From: Rossellomorea aquimaris
GTDB lineage: Bacteria; Bacillota; Bacilli; Bacillales; Bacillaceae_B
Direction: 5' to 3'
Assembly: GCF_020171925.1 (NCBI RefSeq)
Contig: NZ_JAIVAR010000009.1
Span: forward strand, 1 to 64,000
DNA: 64,000 bases
The position numbers and the translations under genes were made by a program. The notes below the pieces were generated by a model. It was not told the origin of the DNA. It searched no databases and saw only the letters and a program-made list of their open reading frames with translations. Shown one piece after another: positions 6,848 to 16,622 of this stretch (the stretch's first letter is position 1; each line of letters starts with the position of its first letter).

Positions 6848-8197
6848 ATGGGTAAGTATTTTGGAACAGATGGTGTAAGAGGTGTAGCGAATACGGAATT
6901 GACACCGGAATTGGCATTTAAACTTGGCCGATTCGGCGGATATGTGCTGACAAAGGATGCGACGCGTCCAAAGATCCTGATTGGAAGGGACACACGTATC
7001 TCCGGGCACATGCTTGAAGGGGCACTGGTTGCCGGCTTACTCTCGATCGGAGCGGAAGTGATGCGCCTTGGGGTCATCTCGACTCCTGGGGTATCCTATT
7101 TGACGAAAGCGCTTGGTGCACAAGCGGGTGTCATGATCTCAGCATCCCATAATCCTGTTGGCGACAACGGAATTAAATTCTTTGGTCCGGACGGCTTTAA
7201 ATTATCCGATGCCCAGGAGCTTGAGATCGAAGAACTGTTGGATCAAACAGAAGACAGCCTTCCACGTCCGATCGGAGCGGACCTTGGTCAGGTGAGCGAT
7301 TACTTTGAAGGCGGTCAGAAGTACCTTCAATACTTAAAGCAGACGGTCGACGAAGATTTCGATGGTTTACATATCGCATTGGATTGCGCTCATGGTGCCA
7401 CGTCCTCCTTGGCAACTCACCTCTTTGCTGACCTCGACGCGGATATCTCTACAATGGGGGCATCCCCGGACGGCCTGAATATCAATGAAGGTGTCGGATC
7501 CACCCATCCTGAGGCACTTGCTGAAATGGTGAAGGAAAAGGGAGCCGATGTCGGCCTTGCATTTGACGGAGACGGAGACCGGATCATCGCCGTGGATGAA
7601 CACGGCAACATCATAGATGGAGATCAGATCATGTACATCTGTGGTAAATATCTGAAGTCTGAAGGCAGACTGAAGCAATCGACCGTTGTATCGACCGTGA
7701 TGAGTAATCTTGGCTTCCACAAAGGACTTGAAGAACATGGGATCCAAAGCATCCAGACAGCAGTAGGCGATCGCTATGTAGTGGAAGAAATGAAGAATAA
7801 TGGGTACAATCTTGGCGGTGAGCAATCGGGCCATATCATCTTCCTTGATTACAATACGACCGGTGACGGACTATTGACCGGGATCCAGCTTGTGAACATC
7901 ATGAAGGTCACGGGCAAAACATTGTCGGAGCTCGCTGGGGAAATGCAGAAATTCCCTCAGAAGCTTGTGAATGTGCGTGTAACGGATAAGCATCATGTGA
8001 CGGATAATGAAAAGGTCAAAAGTGTCATTGAAAAAGTGGAAGCTGAAATGGACGGGAACGGACGCATCCTTGTGCGCCCATCCGGTACGGAACCCCTCGT
8101 CCGCGTAATGGCGGAAGCACCGACTGAAGAACTTTGTGCACAATATGTGGATGAGATTGTCCAAGTGGTTAAAGCTGAAATGGGATTAAACGAATAG
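6848..8197 (+). CDS. glmM: Phosphoglucosamine mutase
   Basis: Converts glucosamine-6-phosphate to glucosamine-1-phosphate on the way to UDP-GlcNAc and peptidoglycan. At 449 residues it has the family length. The phosphoserine loop ISASHNP places the catalytic Ser at residue 100; the metal loop DGDGDR and the sugar loop GGEQSGH are intact, and the C-terminal [11 protein letters not shown] phosphate site is present. An upstream in-frame ATG at 6842 is too close to the AGGAG; the ATG at 6848 gives the family N-terminus MGKYFGTDG. It is third in the cdaA-cdaR-glmM operon, and glmS, which makes its substrate, lies just downstream. Confidence 0.97.
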   Translation: MGKYFGTDGVRGVANTELTPELAFKLGRFGGYVLTKDATRPKILIGRDTRISGHMLEGALVAGLLSIGAEVMRLGVISTPGVSYLTKALGAQAGVMISASHNPVGDNGIKFFGPDGFKLSDAQELEIEELLDQTEDSLPRPIGADLGQVSDYFEGGQKYLQYLKQTVDEDFDGLHIALDCAHGATSSLATHLFADLDADISTMGASPDGLNINEGVGSTHPEALAEMVKEKGADVGLAFDGDGDRIIAVDEHGNIIDGDQIMYICGKYLKSEGRLKQSTVVSTVMSNLGFHKGLEEHGIQSIQTAVGDRYVVEEMKNNGYNLGGEQSGHIIFLDYNTTGDGLLTGIQLVNIMKVTGKTLSELAGEMQKFPQKLVNVRVTDKHHVTDNEKVKSVIEKVEAEMDGNGRILVRPSGTEPLVRVMAEAPTEELCAQYVDEIVQVVKAEMGLNE

Positions 8198-8206
8198 CCG
8201 CTTTTG

Positions 8207-8241
8207 ATGCATAAGGGGTACATTATGTACCCCTTATGCAT
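8207..8241 (+). terminator. Perfect 16-bp stem with 3-nt loop after glmM
   Basis: ATGCATAAGGGGTACA and TGTACCCCTTATGCAT are exact inverted repeats separated by TTA. It ends the cdaA-cdaR-glmM operon by position. The 3' side is ATTTAATA, not a clean T-tract, so it may act as a stabilising hairpin as much as a terminator. Confidence 0.65.
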
Positions 8242-8344
8242 ATTTAATAATGTGAGATTGTTATTCAAAACCGGATGTTTATTCCTCAAATATTGCGGTA
8301 AGATAACAATGTGGTGACAACTACGCCATGCATCCATATTTTTA

Positions 8345-8374
8345 TTGACGCAAGGTTTACTGCTGGTGTATGAT
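8345..8374 (+). promoter_or_regulatory. SigA-type promoter for glmS
   Basis: TTGACG (8345-8350) and TATGAT (8369-8374) are spaced by 18 bp. The start would give a leader of over 300 bases that contains the glmS ribozyme. Confidence 0.6.
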
Positions 8375-8463
8375 GATTTTGTTTTTGATTTTCAAATAAT
8401 TTGGAAACAGGACATGTGATTCAGATATGGAAAGGTGGATTGTACGAAGTACTTTTTTTGAAA

Positions 8464-8620
8464 GCGCCAGGACTGGATGGGAACGAGCCGTCCAGTTGAC
8501 GAGGTGGAGGTTTTATCGAGCGTTCGGCGGATGCCTCCCGGTTCCCCTTGTCACGGAACCGAAAGATCCTTTCCAAAAACATCGAGGCAACTTGATGCAC
8601 AAAGGAAAGATCATCAGTGA
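8464..8620 (+). ncRNA. glmS ribozyme (GlcN6P-activated self-cleaving riboswitch)
   Basis: The region matches the conserved glmS catalytic core: the cleavage-site start GCGCCAGGACTGG at 8464, then GTCCAGTTGACGAGGTGGAG, TTATCGAGCGTTCGGCGGATG, CTCCCGGTT and the 3' pairing segment near 8581-8620. Cleavage is expected between 8463 and 8464. Glucosamine-6-phosphate, the product of the downstream enzyme, is the cofactor in all characterised members, giving negative feedback on glmS mRNA. Confidence 0.95.
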
Positions 8621-8647
8621 CAGACGAATTCAAATGACAATTGAGAT

Positions 8648-8688
8648 AAGGGGGCAGGCTGTCCCCGGGATATCCTGTCCCCTTTTTC
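8648..8688 (+). terminator. Terminator-like hairpin between ribozyme and glmS
   Basis: AAGGGGGCAGG (near 8649) pairs with CCTGTCCCCTT and is followed by TTTTTC, only six bases before the ribosome binding site GGGAGGA of glmS. By form it is an intrinsic terminator inside the leader, so some transcripts may stop before the gene. Confidence 0.6.
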
Positions 8689-8709
8689 ACTCAGGGAGGA
8701 TATTAAATT

Positions 8710-10512
8710 ATGTGTGGTATCGTAGGTTATATTGGAAATTCAGATACAAAGGAAATTTTATTAAAAGGTCTTGAGAAGCTTGAGTACCGCGGATATGATT
8801 CAGCAGGAATCGCTGTTCAAAATGACGAAGGCATCCACGTATTCAAAGAAAAGGGACGCATTGCCGATCTTCGTGCCATCGTTGACGAAAACGTGGCAAG
8901 CAACACAGGAATCGGGCATACGCGCTGGGCGACACACGGTGTACCAAGCCAAGTGAATGCTCACCCTCATCAAAGTACATCTGGTCGTTTCACGATCGTT
9001 CACAACGGTGTAATCGAGAACTACTCACAGCTAAAACGTCAATACTTGACGGATGTCGAGTTCAAAAGTGAAACAGACACAGAAGTCATCGTTCAATTGA
9101 TCGAAAAGCTTGTTGAAGAAGGAAACGCGGTGGAGGAAGCGTTCCGTCAAACATTGATGCTCCTGAAAGGTTCGTATGCAATTGCACTACTCGATGCTGA
9201 AAACGATGAAACGATCTTCGTCGGTAAAAACAAAAGCCCGCTGCTGGTTGGTCTTGGTGAAGGCTTCAACGTTGTGGCAAGTGATGCGATGGCGATGATC
9301 CAAGTAACGGATCAATTCGTTGAACTGATGGACAAAGAAATGGTTATCGTTTCAAAAGAGAAGGTTGAAATCCAGAACCTGATCGGTGAAGTAATGGAGC
9401 GTGCTCCTTACACGGCTGAAATCGATGCAAGCGATATCGAAAAAGGAACGTATCCACACTACATGCTGAAAGAAATCGATGAGCAGCCATTGGTGATGCG
9501 CAAGATCATTCAAGCATACCAAAACGATAACAACGAGCTTCACATCGATGAGCCGATCGTCGGTGCAATGAAAGAAGCGGACCGCATCTATATCATCGCT
9601 GCCGGAACAAGCTACCACGCTGGACTTGTCGGAAAGCAATTCATCGAGAAGAGCGCAGGTATCCCTGTAGAAGTGCATGTTGCAAGTGAGTTCAACTATA
9701 ATATGCCTCTTCTATCAGAGAAGCCATTATTCATCTTCATTTCTCAAAGTGGTGAAACAGCTGACAGCCGTGCAGTACTTGTTCAAGTCAAAGAGATGGG
9801 CCACAAAGCCCTTACGATTACAAACGTAGCAGGATCAACTCTATCCCGTGAAGCGGATTACACACTTCTCCTTCACGCTGGACCTGAAATCGCAGTAGCT
9901 TCCACTAAAGCGTACACAGCTCAATTGGCGGTACTGGCGATCCTTGCTCACGTAACCGGCCAATCTTGTGGAACGGTTCAGGACTTTGACTTGATCCAAG
10001 AGCTTGGAATCGTGGCAACGGCTATGGAAGCGCTATGTGATACGAAGGAAGAATTCGAAGAGATCGCACGCGAATATCTTTCAACAACACGCAACTGCTT
10101 CTTCATCGGACGTTCCCTGGATTTCTATGTAGGTCTTGAAGGTGCCCTTAAGCTGAAAGAAATCTCTTACATCCAGGCAGAAGGATTTGCCGGAGGAGAG
10201 CTTAAGCACGGAACGATCGCCTTGATCGAAGAAGGAACACCGGTCATCGCTCTTGCAACTCAAGAAGCAGTAAATTTAAGCATCCGTGGAAACGTGAAAG
10301 AGGTTGTGGCTCGTGGAGCGAACCCTTGCATCATTTCCATGAAAGGCTTGGAAGACGAAGAAGACCGCTTCGTCATCCAAGAGGTTAACCCAATGTTAAC
10401 ACCTCTTATCTCAGTCATCCCATTACAATTGATCTCTTACTATGCTGCCCTGCACCGCGACTGCGATGTAGATAAGCCGCGTAACCTGGCTAAGTCGGTT
10501 ACGGTTGAGTAA
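8710..10512 (+). CDS. glmS: Glutamine--fructose-6-phosphate aminotransferase (isomerizing)
   Basis: Makes glucosamine-6-phosphate from fructose-6-phosphate and glutamine, the entry step to amino sugars. The protein of 600 residues starts MCGIVGYIG with the catalytic Cys right after the initiator Met. The N-terminal glutaminase domain (to about residue 220, with HTRWATHG) is followed by two SIS sugar-isomerase domains (about 285-420 and 455-590, with SQSGETADS and the C-terminal [15 protein letters not shown]). The codon use is that of a highly expressed gene. The gene sits behind a glmS ribozyme and has its own promoter and terminator. Confidence 0.98.
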   Translation: MCGIVGYIGNSDTKEILLKGLEKLEYRGYDSAGIAVQNDEGIHVFKEKGRIADLRAIVDENVASNTGIGHTRWATHGVPSQVNAHPHQSTSGRFTIVHNGVIENYSQLKRQYLTDVEFKSETDTEVIVQLIEKLVEEGNAVEEAFRQTLMLLKGSYAIALLDAENDETIFVGKNKSPLLVGLGEGFNVVASDAMAMIQVTDQFVELMDKEMVIVSKEKVEIQNLIGEVMERAPYTAEIDASDIEKGTYPHYMLKEIDEQPLVMRKIIQAYQNDNNELHIDEPIVGAMKEADRIYIIAAGTSYHAGLVGKQFIEKSAGIPVEVHVASEFNYNMPLLSEKPLFIFISQSGETADSRAVLVQVKEMGHKALTITNVAGSTLSREADYTLLLHAGPEIAVASTKAYTAQLAVLAILAHVTGQSCGTVQDFDLIQELGIVATAMEALCDTKEEFEEIAREYLSTTRNCFFIGRSLDFYVGLEGALKLKEISYIQAEGFAGGELKHGTIALIEEGTPVIALATQEAVNLSIRGNVKEVVARGANPCIISMKGLEDEEDRFVIQEVNPMLTPLISVIPLQLISYYAALHRDCDVDKPRNLAKSVTVE

Positions 10513-10527
10513 GGATTGGATAGAAAG

Positions 10528-10559
10528 ACCTCTGCCTTTGAAATGGCAGAGGTTTTTTT
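10528..10559 (+). terminator. Terminator after glmS
   Basis: ACCTCTGCC (10528-10536) and GGCAGAGGT (10545-10553) pair, followed by a run of seven T. Confidence 0.9.
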
Positions 10560-10603
10560 GTATTGCTTGATAAACCGTAAAATTAATGGAGCAAGCACAT
10601 TCC

Positions 10604-10720
10604 TTTACCCCAACCCCCAAAACCCGTATAATCAAACAAATAAACACAATGGAAATCGTTCCTGATGTGGCACCAACAAAAAAAGTAACCTTCTGTTCCG
10701 GCAGTCAAGGTTACTTTTTT
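10604..10720 (+). ncRNA. Candidate small RNA: promoter plus terminator without a gene
   Basis: TTTACC (10604-10609) and TATAAT (10627-10632) are spaced by 17 bp. A strong hairpin AAAAAAGTAACCTT / AAGGTTACTTTTTT ends at 10720. The predicted transcript is about 80 bases long, from near 10639. A 27-codon frame from ATG 10650 exists but has no ribosome binding site. The hairpin is also symmetric enough to act in both directions, so it could simply be a stray terminator. Confidence 0.4.
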
Positions 10721-10780
10721 CATGAGAAGGGTACGATATAAGCAATCAACTTCGAGTAACGGTAAAGGTATGATGATGAA

Positions 10781-12970
10781 ATGAAGCATTTACATAGACA
10801 ATATATCTGGTTGGGGAGGTTCCTGGCATCCGATCCCGGACGGAAGAGGTTCCAGCAGGCGGGGAAGGCGACGATCAGCTTGATTTCGGCTGTTTTTACG
10901 ATGATTTTCCTGTTGAAGCTATGGAATTATCCAACGATTACACCGGCGATCGTCGGGGGCTTGGTCGGCATGCTTGGTGTCATGGTCGTGATGGATGATA
11001 CCGAGAAGAAGAAGAAAGTGACAACGGTCCTGATCGGCGTGTCGGTCGCGTGTGGAATCACGGTCGGAGCGTTATTGGCCCATCACAGTCTACTTGTAAA
11101 CGGATTGATGGTCCTTGTCATCTTTTCGGCGTTCTATTTTTCGCGTTTTGCGATCCGCTATTTTTCACTTGGGATGGCAGGGTTCATGGCCATTTACATG
11201 TCATTCATCCTGCAATTGAATGCGGCGCATCTGATGTGGTTTTATATTGGGATCATCATCGGGGTTGTGTACGTTTATTTTTATAGTTTTGTGTTGTTCA
11301 AGGGTTCCGTCCATGTCCTTAGGAGGAGTATGCGGTCGTTTCATATTCAGTCGAATGTGACGTTCACCATCTTGATCAAGATGATAGAAGATCCGGAAAC
11401 GAGCGAAAAGCGGAGAAAGCTGCTTTACCGGAATGTGAATCGACTGAATGATTATGCGAGGATCGTGTCTTCCGAGATCAATGATGAGGATTTGAAGAAG
11501 CTGTGGCCGGGACTCGATTCATCGCAACTTCGCCTTTATGTCTTTGATACGGAGATGCTAGTCCAGACCCTGACGGATTCATTGAGGCGCATGAAGGAGC
11601 TCGATGCCCTCGACTCGGCGGAAGTGAGGAGGTTTCTGGTTTGGGTCATCCGTTCATTGAGGGATGCGGAGGTCCTCGCCCATCATTATGACCCCCATGA
11701 TCTTGAGGAAGCGGAAAAAGCCATTCAAGGGCTGCGGTTATTGCTGATGGATTTACTGAATCGAGAGGAGAAGCCTAAAGGCGTGTACCTGTTGAGGAGG
11801 ATCGAATCGATTGCCAATCACGTACTGGAAGCGGCCATCACCATCCAGGAGTCACTTAAGATGCCTGGTGAAGAGGAGAACGTGACCAAGGAAGTAAAAG
11901 AGGAAGTGCCGGAAGAGAAGGATGCGGAACCTTCCAAGGATCGATCACTCAAGCCGCAGACGCGGAAAGGGATCCAGGCACTTGTCGCGGGTACGCTTGC
12001 GATCATCGTCGGGGAACTGATCTCTCCGACCCAGCCTTATTGGGTGCTCTTGACCACGTTCATCGTCCAGATAGGAACAGAATCGGTGGGCAGGACATAT
12101 GTGAAGGCATTCCAGCGGTCGATCGGGACCGTCATCGGTGCGATTATCGGGTTCGGTGCGGCAAAGCTTGTTTCGGGACAATCGGAGCTTGAGGTATTCC
12201 TGCTTTTCCTTGTCTTATTCATGGCGCTATATGTATTCTCTGTCTCATACACGTTGATGAGCTTGTTCATCACGATGCTGATCGCATTCATGTATGACTT
12301 GCTATTAGGCGGGATCAGCGTTGGGTTGATGGGTGCAAGGGTAGTGGATACCATTGCGGGGGCAATGATTGCCTTGAGCGTTTCAGCCTTTGTGTTTCCG
12401 AAGAGGACAAAGGATAAGGTGGGTGACGCATTTGATGCATTCTTTGAAGAGCTGCAAAGCTACCTTTCCCTTTATTTAAAGAGCTTTATGAAAACGGAAA
12501 GCGTACCGCTGACTGATCAAGCATTCGATCTTGATCAGAAACTGCAGGCTGTGAGGGATGAAGCGGCCTCCATCCTTCAACGGCCCGGTGCTCTCACACG
12601 CTCCGGTTTCGGCAGATGGATTACGGTGACAACCGCGATCAACTATTATGCGAAACACCTTCTCGCTTCATCCAATCGTAAAGCGGATCCGAAGGTGACA
12701 GACCCATTGCATCGTGTAATGGAAGAAACAGAAAAGAAGCTTACGGAAAACATTGAAACGCTGCGGGGACTCCTGAAAGGAACCATTGTGAAAGGCCGAT
12801 TAAGGAGTCTGGATGAGGAGCGCGCTCAAATCGAGAAGCTCGCGCCAAGCAGGCTGCATTCACAATTGGATATCATCCACCACCTCTATTACGTTTGGCG
12901 CATCAATCAGTCGATCCTTGCCATCGGCCGGGAAGCGGGAGCGGAAATCATCGAATCAAAGGAAGGATAA
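10781..12970 (+). CDS. FUSC-family membrane protein (aromatic acid exporter-like)
   Basis: Integral membrane protein of 729 residues built from two membrane modules. Residues ~28-165 hold about five to six hydrophobic segments; a soluble helical part follows (~170-390, ending in a Glu/Lys-rich linker). A second membrane module (~393-535) carries the FUSC_2 pattern PYWVLLTTFIVQIG followed by FQRSIGTVIGAIIGFG. The C-terminal ~180 residues are again soluble and helical. The family includes efflux proteins for hydroxylated aromatic carboxylic acids (AaeB) and YccS-type proteins; the substrate here is unknown. The gene is monocistronic, with a terminator right at its stop codon, and its ribosome binding site is weak. 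Confidence 0.75.
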   Translation: MKHLHRQYIWLGRFLASDPGRKRFQQAGKATISLISAVFTMIFLLKLWNYPTITPAIVGGLVGMLGVMVVMDDTEKKKKVTTVLIGVSVACGITVGALLAHHSLLVNGLMVLVIFSAFYFSRFAIRYFSLGMAGFMAIYMSFILQLNAAHLMWFYIGIIIGVVYVYFYSFVLFKGSVHVLRRSMRSFHIQSNVTFTILIKMIEDPETSEKRRKLLYRNVNRLNDYARIVSSEINDEDLKKLWPGLDSSQLRLYVFDTEMLVQTLTDSLRRMKELDALDSAEVRRFLVWVIRSLRDAEVLAHHYDPHDLEEAEKAIQGLRLLLMDLLNREEKPKGVYLLRRIESIANHVLEAAITIQESLKMPGEEENVTKEVKEEVPEEKDAEPSKDRSLKPQTRKGIQALVAGTLAIIVGELISPTQPYWVLLTTFIVQIGTESVGRTYVKAFQRSIGTVIGAIIGFGAAKLVSGQSELEVFLLFLVLFMALYVFSVSYTLMSLFITMLIAFMYDLLLGGISVGLMGARVVDTIAGAMIALSVSAFVFPKRTKDKVGDAFDAFFEELQSYLSLYLKSFMKTESVPLTDQAFDLDQKLQAVRDEAASILQRPGALTRSGFGRWITVTTAINYYAKHLLASSNRKADPKVTDPLHRVMEETEKKLTENIETLRGLLKGTIVKGRLRSLDEERAQIEKLAPSRLHSQLDIIHHLYYVWRINQSILAIGREAGAEIIESKEG

Positions 12971-13011
12971 AAAAGGTGTCAGGCCGATTTTACAGGTCTG
13001 ACACCTTTTTT
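12969..13011. terminator. Bidirectional terminator
   Basis: AAAAAGGTGTCAG and CTGACACCTTTTTT flank a 15-base loop. It serves both the FUSC gene (plus) and the convergent LiaG-like gene (minus), which ends four bases further on. Confidence 0.88.
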
Positions 13012-13014
13012 AAA

Positions 13015-13878
13015 TCAATGGATTTCTACACTTCCGCTGGAAACCGATGCATCGATGCGATATTCACCGGTACCTGCTTTTCCGCTCAGATCCCCATCTT
13101 CTTTTTTCCTATCCTTCAACGGGAAGCTTGTTGAAACGTTTCCCGAGCTTGCATGGCCGTTCAGCGTGAAGCTGGCGTCATCGGGAAGGTCCAGGTCCAC
13201 ATCACCGGAACTGACGTCAAACGACACATCCCCTGTCAATGACTTCATCATAACGGTCAGCCTGCCCGAAGAAACGTCACCGCTGAGAGGACCCTCATAG
13301 TTCATGATATCAACGTCACCGGAACTGAGGTCCACCTTACCATCAAGGGTCTTTAATTCGTCGATGGTCACATCGCCGGAAGATCCTTTATGCTTAAACA
13401 CCGCCGTATCCAAATTGGATAGATCCAAGTCCCCCGATCCCATCTCCACCGTTAATTCATCCAATGTCATCTTCGAGGATTCTGAACCTCCATCAAATAC
13501 GGCTTCACCCGAACCAAGTTCAATGTTCAAATCCCGGTCGTAGCTTTTCGGGATGTAGACCGTAATATCCGATTTTTTATTGAAGGCAATCCATTGATAC
13601 CATTTATGTTTGACCTTCACCTGGATCGTGTCTCCTCTTTCGGTCAGTGTCAGTTTCCCTGTTCCATCGATTTCGACCTTTACTTCGTCTTGATCGGTCG
13701 GAATGATGTCTGTTTCACCGCTTTCGAGCCTTAAGTCGATCACCTTCACTCCTTTTGTCACCGCTATTGAATCCCCTGACTTATTTTCCTTCCCAAAAAG
13801 TGATGTTTGATCGTTCAGAATGGTATACACAGCCGCTAGTGCCAATACCGCAATGATGATTGCAAACAAATTTTTCAT
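13015..13878 (-). CDS. LiaG-like DUF4097 adhesin-fold protein
   Basis: A 287-residue protein with one N-terminal hydrophobic helix (residues ~4-22) that works as an anchor or uncleaved signal. The rest is a repetitive beta-helix-like domain with many copies of SSGDV or GSGD-type turns (for example LSSGDVDIM and VSSGDVDLDL), the hallmark of DUF4097. LiaG of the B. subtilis lia envelope-stress operon has this design, but here the gene stands alone without liaI, liaH, liaF or liaRS next to it. The function of the family is not established. It converges on the FUSC-family gene. Confidence 0.75.
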   Translation of the reverse strand: MKNLFAIIIAVLALAAVYTILNDQTSLFGKENKSGDSIAVTKGVKVIDLRLESGETDIIPTDQDEVKVEIDGTGKLTLTERGDTIQVKVKHKWYQWIAFNKKSDITVYIPKSYDRDLNIELGSGEAVFDGGSESSKMTLDELTVEMGSGDLDLSNLDTAVFKHKGSSGDVTIDELKTLDGKVDLSSGDVDIMNYEGPLSGDVSSGRLTVMMKSLTGDVSFDVSSGDVDLDLPDDASFTLNGHASSGNVSTSFPLKDRKKEDGDLSGKAGTGEYRIDASVSSGSVEIH

Positions 13879-14048
13879 CCATACCCCTCGCTTTGGTTTG
13901 TTTTTCCAGATTATAATAGTATTGTAATGGATGTTTTCTTATTCAACAATGACGCCGGGGATTGAATTTAAACTGCGACTTGGGATGTATATGGACATGA
14001 GCAGATGATTCAATCAGTGATAAATCATGAAGTGAGGAGAGATCTAGC

Positions 14049-14495
14049 GTGTCCATGACAGTTGGAAGGGCAACAGAAGCGGAAGTGGATGAAATATATG
14101 ATCTTGCAGGAGTGAATCGGGAGGAAGCGGTGGGGATTCCTTATGAGCACCATAAGGAAGAAATGATCAGGGCGTATGAACATTCTCGGAATTTTGGTGC
14201 CTATTTCCTTGCAGCGAGAACGGATGGGAAGCTTGCGGGCTGGGTGCAGGTTGATAAAAGCGGCGATTGGGTGACCGGTAAAGAGATCGGTTGGATCAAT
14301 GATGTTTATGTAAAGAAAGGGTTTCGAGGAAATGGTTATGCCACAGTGCTGTTGAAGCAGGCAATTGATGAGCTGAAAGAGGCGGGTTATGACGAAGTAC
14401 GCTTGAATGTTTACAGCAGTAATGAACAAGCAATTAAGTTATATGAGAAGCTTGGCTTCAGTGATCTGAATAAATTTATGAAGTTGGACTTGTAA
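14049..14495 (+). CDS. GNAT-family N-acetyltransferase
   Basis: A 148-residue acetyltransferase with a single GNAT fold. The acetyl-CoA pyrophosphate-binding motif A reads VYVKKGFRGNGYATVLL (about residues 97-113), followed by the motif B region VYSSNEQAIKLYEKLGF. GTG at 14049 is preferred because GAGGAG lies 8-10 bases before it; an in-frame ATG two codons later is the alternative. The substrate cannot be told. The gene is flanked by the divergent LiaG-like gene and by a terminator shared with the CAP-domain lipoprotein. Confidence 0.8.
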   Translation: MSMTVGRATEAEVDEIYDLAGVNREEAVGIPYEHHKEEMIRAYEHSRNFGAYFLAARTDGKLAGWVQVDKSGDWVTGKEIGWINDVYVKKGFRGNGYATVLLKQAIDELKEAGYDEVRLNVYSSNEQAIKLYEKLGFSDLNKFMKLDL

Positions 14496-14501
14496 GAAAA
14501 G

Positions 14502-14530
14502 AAGGACGCGATAGGGATCGCGTCCTTTTT
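14502..14530. terminator. Bidirectional terminator
   Basis: AAGGACGCGAT and ATCGCGTCCTT pair around AGGG, with T-rich flanks on both strands. It separates the acetyltransferase (plus) from the CAP lipoprotein (minus). Confidence 0.85.
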
Positions 14531-14531
14531 C

Positions 14532-15341
14532 TTATTTAGCAATGAACATCTGTGTCCAGTATATCCCGCGGCTTTCGTCCTTCGCGATTCCGACACCGAT
14601 ATGGGTCAGTTTTCCGTTCAGGATGTTCTTACGATGCCCAGGGCTGTTCATCCAGGCGTTCACGACGGATTGAGGCGTTTCCTGGCCGACAGCGATATTT
14701 TCTGCCGCGGAGGAATAGTCCACTCCGAAGTTCTGCATCATTTCAAACGGGGAACCATAGGTCGGGGAGGTATGAGAGAAATAATTTTTATCTTTCATGT
14801 CCTCTGATTTCATTTCGGCTACATTCTCCAGTTCTCCATCAGCTTTAAGCGCAGAAAGTCCATTCTTCGTCCGTTCCTTGTTGGTCAGGTCGATGACTTG
14901 TTTGACAAAACCGCTAGCGTCAGAAGGCTGTGCATTTTGTTCAGGTTGATTCTGTGCAGGTGGCTCCGGTTGTCCCGCATTTGGTTCCTGTGAAGGCTGT
15001 TTTGGTGGTTGTGCCTTTTCATTTCCTTCAGGTCCGAAATTGTATTCTTCACCCGGGTCAAGGTGAGTGAATTCACGTAACTGGCCGTTGGGATCAAGAG
15101 GGGCGATGAAGCGGTGGAGTGCCGCTTGATTTCCGCCATTCAAATCCACCCCGTTCATGTTGGTCACTCTGTTGCGATCCAGGTCTGTCCTTGGCTTATC
15201 CTCGTTACCATAGTTAACCGGGCGATAAGTGACATCGCGGGTGTTAGTATTCAAGTTATTGCCGTCATTCGTGTTACATGCCGTTAAAAGCATGATGGGT
15301 ATCAACGTACATATGCTTAAAAGAGTTATAGGCTTTTTCAA
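14532..15341 (-). CDS. CAP-domain (YkwD-type) lipoprotein
   Basis: Predicted surface lipoprotein of 269 residues. I start it at a TTG (15339-15341) that has GGAGG eight bases upstream; this gives the signal MKKPITLLSICTLIPIMLL with the lipobox LLTAC, so the Cys is the lipid-modified residue. A Pro/Gln-rich linker (about residues 115-145) leads to a C-terminal CAP/SCP domain of ~120 residues with the conserved NFSH-like YFSHTSP, the AENIAVG and the WMNSPGHRKNIL motifs. A second CAP protein with LysM lies at 39898. CAP proteins of bacilli occur on the cell or spore surface; their activity is unclear. Confidence 0.82.
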   Translation of the reverse strand: MKKPITLLSICTLIPIMLLTACNTNDGNNLNTNTRDVTYRPVNYGNEDKPRTDLDRNRVTNMNGVDLNGGNQAALHRFIAPLDPNGQLREFTHLDPGEEYNFGPEGNEKAQPPKQPSQEPNAGQPEPPAQNQPEQNAQPSDASGFVKQVIDLTNKERTKNGLSALKADGELENVAEMKSEDMKDKNYFSHTSPTYGSPFEMMQNFGVDYSSAAENIAVGQETPQSVVNAWMNSPGHRKNILNGKLTHIGVGIAKDESRGIYWTQMFIAK

Positions 15342-15571
15342 TCGTCCATCCTCCAAAATTGTTTGTGGTGCTTTCATCCTGATCACACGGTCAGGGTTGA
15401 AGACAAGTATTATCATCTCCCTTCCACATGATGATATCCTCTGAAATATGTGGCAGTCAGCACTGTGAAGAAAAGATGAAGGCTGCGGCTGCCTTAAGCG
15501 CATGGAGGTATTCATTGGGCAGATATAGAACATAGTTGATACGTGAGGATTTGAAGGGGGAAAGAAAGTCG

Positions 15572-16621
15572 ATGGAAAGAAAGAGACTTCAGGAACTTGG
15601 GGTGCAGATCGGTTCATTTTCTAGAGGGAGGACGAACAGCATCATCGATATAGAAGGGGTGAAGGTCGGTCACCGCACGCTTCATTGGGGCGAAGGTGTT
15701 CGTACCGGGGTTACAGCCGTATTACCGCACGGAGGAAATCTATTCCGCGAAAAAGTGTTGGCGGCAGTGCATGTCATCAATGGGTTCGGTAAGACGGCGG
15801 GAACCATCCAAATTGAGGAGTTAGGGGTACTCGAAAGCCCGGTCATGCTTTCCAACACGTTATCCGTCGGGGATGTCATGAGAGGGACCACCGAGCATTT
15901 GATGGAGGGATGCCCTGAGATCGGGGATACGGCAGGGACGGTCAATGTGTTCGTCGGGGAATGCAATGACGGGTATCTCAATGACATAAGGGGACTCCAC
16001 GTCACACCCGATGATGCGAAGGCGGCCATAATGGATGCTCACAATCATGGGGTGGAAGAAGGGTGTGTAGGAGCCGGTACCGGTATGCTATGCCTAGGAT
16101 ACAAAGGTGGAATCGGGACGAGTTCCCGAAAACACCGTTTCTCAGAAGATGTGTTCACGGTCGGTACGCTAGTGGTGACGAATTTCGGCCGTAGAGAAGA
16201 CCTTCCTTTCGAAGTGGAAAATAAGGAAGAAAAGGAAGACGTCCCGGATGGGTCGATCATGATCATCCTGGCAACCGATGCCCCCATGAGTGAGAGGCAG
16301 CTCAAAAGGCTCGCCAAGCGGGCTGCATTCGGTTTATCCAGAACGGGCTCATACGCAGCACATGGCAGTGGGGATATCGTACTCGCATTCTCCACCGCAC
16401 ACCGAATCCCACATGAACCGCCGGAGGGGAATACATACTCCTACACGTTTATAAAGGAAGATGGGGAGATCATTTCAACTCTTTTTAAAATGGCCGTGGA
16501 CTGTGTGGAAGAAGCGGTTTGGAATTCGCTGGCGATGGCAGAAACGACTACGGGCAGAAAGGGAAGGAAGGTGGAGGCCATCCAGCTCGAACGATTAAAA
16601 TCCTTGAAAGGGGATATGTAA
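15572..16621 (+). CDS. P1-family peptidase (DmpA/aminopeptidase type)
   Basis: Member of the S58/DmpA family, Ntn-type enzymes that cut themselves to make an N-terminal nucleophile. The conserved regions are visible: GVKVGHRTL near the N-terminus, GVTAVLPHGG, NVFVGECNDG, and the GCVGAGTGM then KGGIGTSSR block where autocleavage precedes the catalytic Ser. Length from ATG 15572 is 349 residues. The ATG at 15572 follows AAGGGGGAA; upstream extension lacks a ribosome binding site. The substrate is likely a small peptide with an N-terminal amino acid; this is family inference. The next gene starts two bases after its stop, so they form an operon. Confidence 0.83.
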   Translation: MERKRLQELGVQIGSFSRGRTNSIIDIEGVKVGHRTLHWGEGVRTGVTAVLPHGGNLFREKVLAAVHVINGFGKTAGTIQIEELGVLESPVMLSNTLSVGDVMRGTTEHLMEGCPEIGDTAGTVNVFVGECNDGYLNDIRGLHVTPDDAKAAIMDAHNHGVEEGCVGAGTGMLCLGYKGGIGTSSRKHRFSEDVFTVGTLVVTNFGRREDLPFEVENKEEKEDVPDGSIMIILATDAPMSERQLKRLAKRAAFGLSRTGSYAAHGSGDIVLAFSTAHRIPHEPPEGNTYSYTFIKEDGEIISTLFKMAVDCVEEAVWNSLAMAETTTGRKGRKVEAIQLERLKSLKGDM

Positions 16622-16622
16622 G

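Noticed and set aside
10650-10733. 27-codon peptide inside the candidate small RNA
   Set aside because: The frame runs through the terminator hairpin and has no ribosome binding site.
13015-13878. A lia operon
   Set aside because: Only a LiaG-like gene is present; there is no liaI, liaH, liaF or LiaRS pair beside it, and the two-component system at 31.9 kb fits Lnr better.
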